Assembly (NCBI GenBank): GCA_031275075.1
Contig: JAISPI010000128.1
Location: 1-8,736 of the forward strand
DNA: 8,736 nucleotides
Source of the DNA: Burkholderiales bacterium
GTDB taxonomy: Bacteria; Pseudomonadota; Gammaproteobacteria; Burkholderiales; Casimicrobiaceae
Direction: 5' to 3'
Part shown: one piece after another, positions 6,091-8,736 of the stretch
Layout: every line of letters starts with the position of its first letter
Position numbering within the stretch: position 1 is the first letter of the stretch
Notes under the pieces: generated by a model
Seen by the model: the letters and a program-made list of their open reading frames with translations, nothing else
What the model was told of the DNA's origin: nothing
Databases searched by the model: none
Position numbers and translations under genes: made by a program

Positions 6091-6806
6091 ACGAACGGTT
6101 GCTGCTTCCGGTCGAGTGCTTTCGGTTTCCTTCCGACGAAAACCGATCAACCGGCCTGTCAACGAGAGAGGAGAGACGCGGTAAACGACGGGCCGGTTGT
6201 TTTTTGGGGAGAGCATGCGGATGGGCGCGAGAGATAGCGGCGTGGCTGGTGGTTGCGCTGGCGTTGTGGTGGCTTGGCAACGCCGGCTATATTCACGCCA
6301 AGGCATGGCTCGGGCAGACGTTGCTGGAGCGCGCCTGGAGACAAACGCAGCAAACACAAACAGCGGTCAAGCCCTGGCCATGGGCCGATACCGTACCGGT
6401 AGCACAGTTATTGGTCCCGTCTCAAGGAGCGCAAACATTGATATTACGAGGTGCCAATGGCCGCACCATTGCCTGGGGGCCGGGTTGGCGCGAGGACTCG
6501 GCGCTGCCGGGTGTTGAAGGAGGAGGCAACAGTGTGATCGTCGCGCATCGTGACACGCATTTTCGTTTTCTCAAAGATTTGGCGGTCGGTGATGTGCTTG
6601 AGCTAGAAAACGCGCAGAGAGAGAAATTTCGTTACCGTGTCTGGCGCATCCGTGTTGTCGATGCCGATTTTGCGTTGCCGCTGGTGACGGAAGAGGCGAG
6701 ATTAACGCTGGTGACCTGTTACCCATTCGACACCTTGGCGCGGGATAACCGGCAGCGTTATCTTGTTGAGGCGGTGCGGGAGTCAGGCGTCGGGGCAGCG
6801 ATTTGA
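6087..6806 (+). CDS. Class GN sortase of dedicated sortase system (start uncertain)
   Basis: This cysteine transpeptidase should cut the LPATS signal of the adjacent VIT/VWA protein and join it to an acceptor. From ATG 6087 it has 239 residues: a basic N-terminal stretch of about 48, a membrane anchor at about 50-68 and an outer catalytic domain. The triad is His154 in VAHRDTHF, Cys211 in LVTCYPF and Arg224 in NRQRYLV. GYIHAKAWLGQ after the anchor is typical of class GN. The first residue before His is Ala, where Gly is frequent. The N-terminus is doubtful because class GN sortases normally start only a few residues before the anchor. The extra 40 or so residues look unlike protein and overlap a terminator-like hairpin. 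Alternatives are TTG 6204 in frame, or SD plus ATG 6215/6221 with a one-base frameshift. The 3' end overlaps the opposing thioredoxin gene by 49 bp. Confidence 0.9.
   Translation: MNERLLLPVECFRFPSDENRSTGLSTREERRGKRRAGCFLGRACGWAREIAAWLVVALALWWLGNAGYIHAKAWLGQTLLERAWRQTQQTQTAVKPWPWADTVPVAQLLVPSQGAQTLILRGANGRTIAWGPGWREDSALPGVEGGGNSVIVAHRDTHFRFLKDLAVGDVLELENAQREKFRYRVWRIRVVDADFALPLVTEEARLTLVTCYPFDTLARDNRQRYLVEAVRESGVGAAI
6148..6205 (+). terminator. Terminator-like hairpin with T6 tract in the 5' part of the sortase frame
   Basis: CAACCGGCCTGTC (6148-6160) pairs with GACGGGCCGGTTG (6187-6199) over 13 positions, 12 Watson-Crick and one G-U, and TTTTTT (6200-6205) follows at once. This is the layout of a rho-independent terminator, although its 26-base loop is longer than usual and holds an AGAGGAGAGA purine run. 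It lies between the target gene and the conserved part of the sortase. If functional it would reduce sortase mRNA relative to its substrate. Confidence 0.55.
6206..6223 (+). promoter_or_regulatory. Well-spaced Shine-Dalgarno and ATG, one base out of sortase frame
   Basis: GGGGAG at 6206-6211 is followed by ATG at 6215 and again at 6221, the latter at near-ideal spacing. Both ATGs are in the frame that is one base off the sortase frame, and that frame encodes nothing recognisable. The position is exactly where class GN sortases usually begin. Confidence 0.4.
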
Positions 6807-7258
6807 TGACCGGTGACGGCGGCGCACAGTGTTTGCAGCGTCGGTGGCGGTGACAACGGTTGCGGTGGTGAAGCGTTGAGTTTTTGCAATAGTTGAACGA
6901 TGTTGCTGCGCTTCGCTTTGACGATGCCGAAATGGACGAGTGCATCGCCGCGAAAAACGACGAGGGTTGGAAAGTCGTCAAGTTCGAGCGCTCCAATGAG
7001 CGCTTCGTCGTCCTCAATGTCGATATAGGCGAACAATGTTTTCGGATGCTGTTGCGCCAGCGCCGAGTATTCCGGTTTGAAATCGCGGCAGACCGCGCAC
7101 CATTCGGCGCACAGACAAATGACGAGCAGCGCGTTCTCGTCGAATGCCTGGCGGCGTTGTCGCAGCAACGGCCAGTGTTGCGCGAGGTAGACCGTGGTGT
7201 TCTGTGGCAAAAGCGTTGACAAATGCGCTGGTGCGCGCATTGGCGACACGGCGGTCAT
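6758..7258 (-). CDS. Thioredoxin-family protein
   Basis: The 166-residue product has a thioredoxin fold at about 20-128, with redox motif WCAVC (Cys54, Cys57) at the start of the helix and the cis-proline Pro97 in DDFPTL. The acidic segment FAYIDIEDDEAL before it fits the usual third strand. No signal peptide is visible, so it is probably cytoplasmic, acting in disulfide reduction or in redox relay to a partner not known from sequence. It is longer than thioredoxin (about 105-110): about 20 extra N-terminal residues and a proline-rich C-terminal tail (130-166), most of which is antisense to the sortase 3' end. The start ATG 7258 overlaps the purK stop as ATGA; ATG 7240 is a second possible start. 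It is not a close match to TrxA, whose motif is WCGPC. Confidence 0.88.
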   Translation of the reverse strand: MTAVSPMRAPAHLSTLLPQNTTVYLAQHWPLLRQRRQAFDENALLVICLCAEWCAVCRDFKPEYSALAQQHPKTLFAYIDIEDDEALIGALELDDFPTLVVFRGDALVHFGIVKAKRSNIVQLLQKLNASPPQPLSPPPTLQTLCAAVTGHQIAAPTPDSRTASTR

Positions 7259-8520
7259 GGGTGAAGATTGTCCAGTTCCGGCAAGCGCAATGCTTTTCGC
7301 AAGCGTTGCGCGGTTTGCAGGGCATCGTCCAACGTTTCGGCGCAGCAGGTGATATGTCCCATTTTGCGGTTGCGCCGAGCTTCTTTTTTGCCGTACAGAT
7401 GCAGATGTGCGTTACTTCCAGCGAGCAATGCGTTCCAATCCGGTTCGCGTGGGGTGTCACCATCAAGAAACCACAAATCGCCGAGCAGGTTGATCATGAC
7501 TGCCGGAGTTTTCTGGGCGGGATCGCCGAGCGGCAAACCGGCGGTGATCCGCGCCTGTTGCTCGAATTGCGAGGTGACGCACGACTCAATCGTATGGTGG
7601 CCGGAATTGTGGGGGCGTGGCGCCATCTCGTTCAGGTAAATGTTGTCCTCGGCGTCGATAAAAAATTCGATGCACAGCACGCCGCGATAACCCATGTTTT
7701 CGACGACGCGGCGCGCGTATTCGCAAGCATTTTGCGCGATAGATTCGCTGATGCGTGCCGGGACGAGGGTAACGTCGAGAATACCGTTGCGGTGGATGTT
7801 TTCGGCAACCGGCCACAACGTGATATTGCCGTGCGTGTCGCGGGCGATCAAAACCGAGATTTCACGCGCCAGATTCAGTTTTTGTTCAAGCACGCAGGTA
7901 ACATTGCCAAGTTTCTGGAAGGCATCAGCCACCTGATCGGGGGCGGCAACGGCGCACTGTCCTTTGCCGTCGTAACCGAGGCGCGCGGTTTTGAGGATGC
8001 CCGGAAACAGATACTGGGGCATCGGCGACGAAAAGTCGCTGCTGTCATGCAACACCACGAAGTGGCCAACCGGCAAGCCGTGACGTGCGAAAAAAGTTTT
8101 TTCCTGGATGCGACTCTGAGCGATGGCAATGCTGTCGGCGGCGGGACGCAGCGGCATGTGTGTTGCCAGATGCACCAGCGCAGTGTAGGGCACGTTCTCG
8201 AATTCGACCGTCGCCGCTTGTGCCAGTTCGCTTAGCGCTTGCAACGTTTCTGCGTCCTGATAGGGCGCCGTCCACAGCATGTCGGCAACAGCGGCAATCG
8301 GCGCGTCGGGATGGGGGTCAATCGCCGCGACGCGGTAACCCAGCCGCTGGGCGGCCCGACAAAACATCGTTCCCAACTGGCCGCCGCCAAGAACCGCCAA
8401 CCAACTGCCGGGCGATAGCGATACCGCCGGGTGCGGCTCGGTCTCGGCGTCAAGCGGTTCGTAGAAACCGTTGTCGGTGCCAGGGTTGGTGTCGGTGGCT
8501 GGAAACGGAATAGAGGTCAT
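7255..8520 (-). CDS. purK: N5-carboxyaminoimidazole ribonucleotide synthase (PurK)
   Basis: This is an ATP-grasp enzyme of de novo purine synthesis. It carboxylates AIR to N5-CAIR using ATP and bicarbonate, and PurE then rearranges the product. The 421-residue product has LAVLGGGQLG (41-50), the ATP-grasp segment KTARLGYDGKG (177-187), Glu212 at the ATP hinge, Glu285 and the metal-binding NEMAPRPHNSGH (297-308). All core elements are intact. The start is set at ATG 8520. No good Shine-Dalgarno is seen there, but a longer frame needs a TTG start. The core begins about 38 residues in, so this protein has a longer N-terminus than usual PurK (about 355-380 residues). TTG at codon 41 would give a canonical N-terminus. 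It is coupled to the downstream thioredoxin gene by ATGA. purE is not in the window. Confidence 0.96.
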   Translation of the reverse strand: MTSIPFPATDTNPGTDNGFYEPLDAETEPHPAVSLSPGSWLAVLGGGQLGTMFCRAAQRLGYRVAAIDPHPDAPIAAVADMLWTAPYQDAETLQALSELAQAATVEFENVPYTALVHLATHMPLRPAADSIAIAQSRIQEKTFFARHGLPVGHFVVLHDSSDFSSPMPQYLFPGILKTARLGYDGKGQCAVAAPDQVADAFQKLGNVTCVLEQKLNLAREISVLIARDTHGNITLWPVAENIHRNGILDVTLVPARISESIAQNACEYARRVVENMGYRGVLCIEFFIDAEDNIYLNEMAPRPHNSGHHTIESCVTSQFEQQARITAGLPLGDPAQKTPAVMINLLGDLWFLDGDTPREPDWNALLAGSNAHLHLYGKKEARRNRKMGHITCCAETLDDALQTAQRLRKALRLPELDNLHP

Positions 8521-8544
8521 CAGCGTTATGCGGCGTAGAAACAA

Positions 8545-8588
8545 AAAAAGCCACGTTTTCTGGACAATAACGTATTTTACCCGTATTG
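8545..8588. promoter_or_regulatory. Short AT-rich gap upstream of purK with small repeats
   Basis: The gap between purK and the right-edge ORF is AT-rich against its surroundings. It holds an inverted pair CAATA (8565-8569) and TATTG (8584-8588), and a direct repeat CGTATT at 8571 and 8582 with 11-bp spacing. On the minus strand TAAAAT (8581-8576) could be a -10 box for purK, but no convincing -35 is seen. PurR-type operators are not recognisable. It probably holds both promoters; assignment is by eye. Confidence 0.3.
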
Positions 8589-8736
8589 ATGAGCACCAAC
8601 GAATTTCGGGCGCCGACAGTTTGCGTTACAGACAATGGCATGCTATTAAAGCTGAAACAATGGGGTTGGAACGATGTGGCGACAAAAAGTTTTTCCGGAA
8701 GCACGGTTACTGTGGTTGGCAAGGGCGTGGCTGGCG
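8589..8736 (+). CDS. Partial ORF at right edge, unrecognised
   Basis: The frame is open from ATG 8589 (or TTG 8586) to the window end, 49 codons, and an in-frame TAA at 8568 limits any upstream extension. It starts MSTNEFRAPTVCVTDNGMLL and ends in a glycine/valine-rich segment, VTVVGKGVAG. No family is recognised and no strong Shine-Dalgarno is visible. It is divergent from purK, which is a natural place for a gene start, but the stretch is too short to be sure that it is coding. Confidence 0.4.
   Translation, partial: MSTNEFRAPTVCVTDNGMLLKLKQWGWNDVATKSFSGSTVTVVGKGVAG

Noticed and set aside
6197..6517. Plus-strand frame starting near the good Shine-Dalgarno at 6206 as a separate protein
   Set aside because: It overlaps the sortase catalytic domain one frame over and encodes only a low-complexity Arg/Ala/Gly product. 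The start signal is better explained by a displaced sortase start.
7144..8235. Long plus-strand open frame of 363 codons
   Set aside because: It is antisense to purK, whose motifs are intact. The translation shows no recognisable fold.
8450..8722. Minus-strand open frame overlapping the purK 5' end
   Set aside because: It overlaps the purK N-terminus in another frame, has no recognisable domain and covers the likely promoter gap.
1..8736. CRISPR arrays, tRNA or rRNA genes, insertion sequences and attachment sites
   Set aside because: No regular repeat-spacer pattern, cloverleaf, terminal inverted repeats or transposase motifs were seen on either strand when read by eye.

Overview
The window looks like a piece of proteobacterial chromosome, most likely from a gammaproteobacterium or betaproteobacterium. 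It is moderately GC-rich, densely packed, and its start and stop codons repeatedly overlap as ATGA. The best evidence for the lineage is a recognisable proteobacterial dedicated sortase (Pds) system, made of a two-component pair (PdsR/PdsS), one surface protein with VIT and VWA domains and an LPxT-type sorting signal, and a class GN sortase. I cannot name the species from sequence alone.

Layout. Positions 1-625 (minus) hold an alpha/beta hydrolase that runs off the left edge. Positions 686-1039 (minus) encode a small single-domain cupin. Positions 1075-2835 (minus) encode the sensor kinase PdsS and 2832-3530 (minus) the response regulator PdsR. These four minus-strand genes read in one direction from the 3531-3715 promoter region and may form one operon, pdsR-pdsS-cupin-hydrolase. 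Facing the other way, 3716-5860 encodes the sortase target. It is followed with no gap by a small unrecognised ORF (about 5896-6090) and the class GN sortase (6087-6806, start uncertain). The sortase gene ends head-to-head inside a thioredoxin-like gene (6758-7258, minus), which is coupled through ATGA to an upstream purK (7255-8520, minus). At the right edge an unrecognised plus-strand ORF starts at about 8589 and leaves the window.

How the genes should work together. PdsS, with a large extracytoplasmic sensor region, should phosphorylate PdsR on Asp53. PdsR probably acts on the shared divergent promoter region, which carries a TTGCCAT direct repeat with an 11-bp period, the spacing expected for an OmpR-family regulator. 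The exported VIT/VWA protein carries LPATS, a hydrophobic stretch and an RRR tail, so it is the expected substrate of the adjacent sortase. This gives a regulated pathway with one enzyme and one substrate. The usual OmpA-like partner PdsO is not in the window.

The oddest region is 5860-6225. It holds an unexplained small ORF, a strong terminator-like hairpin with a T6 tract (6148-6205), and a well-placed Shine-Dalgarno plus ATG pair exactly one base out of frame with the sortase. The sortase is therefore either expressed through an attenuated or coupled leader, or its start has been disturbed by a one-base insertion.
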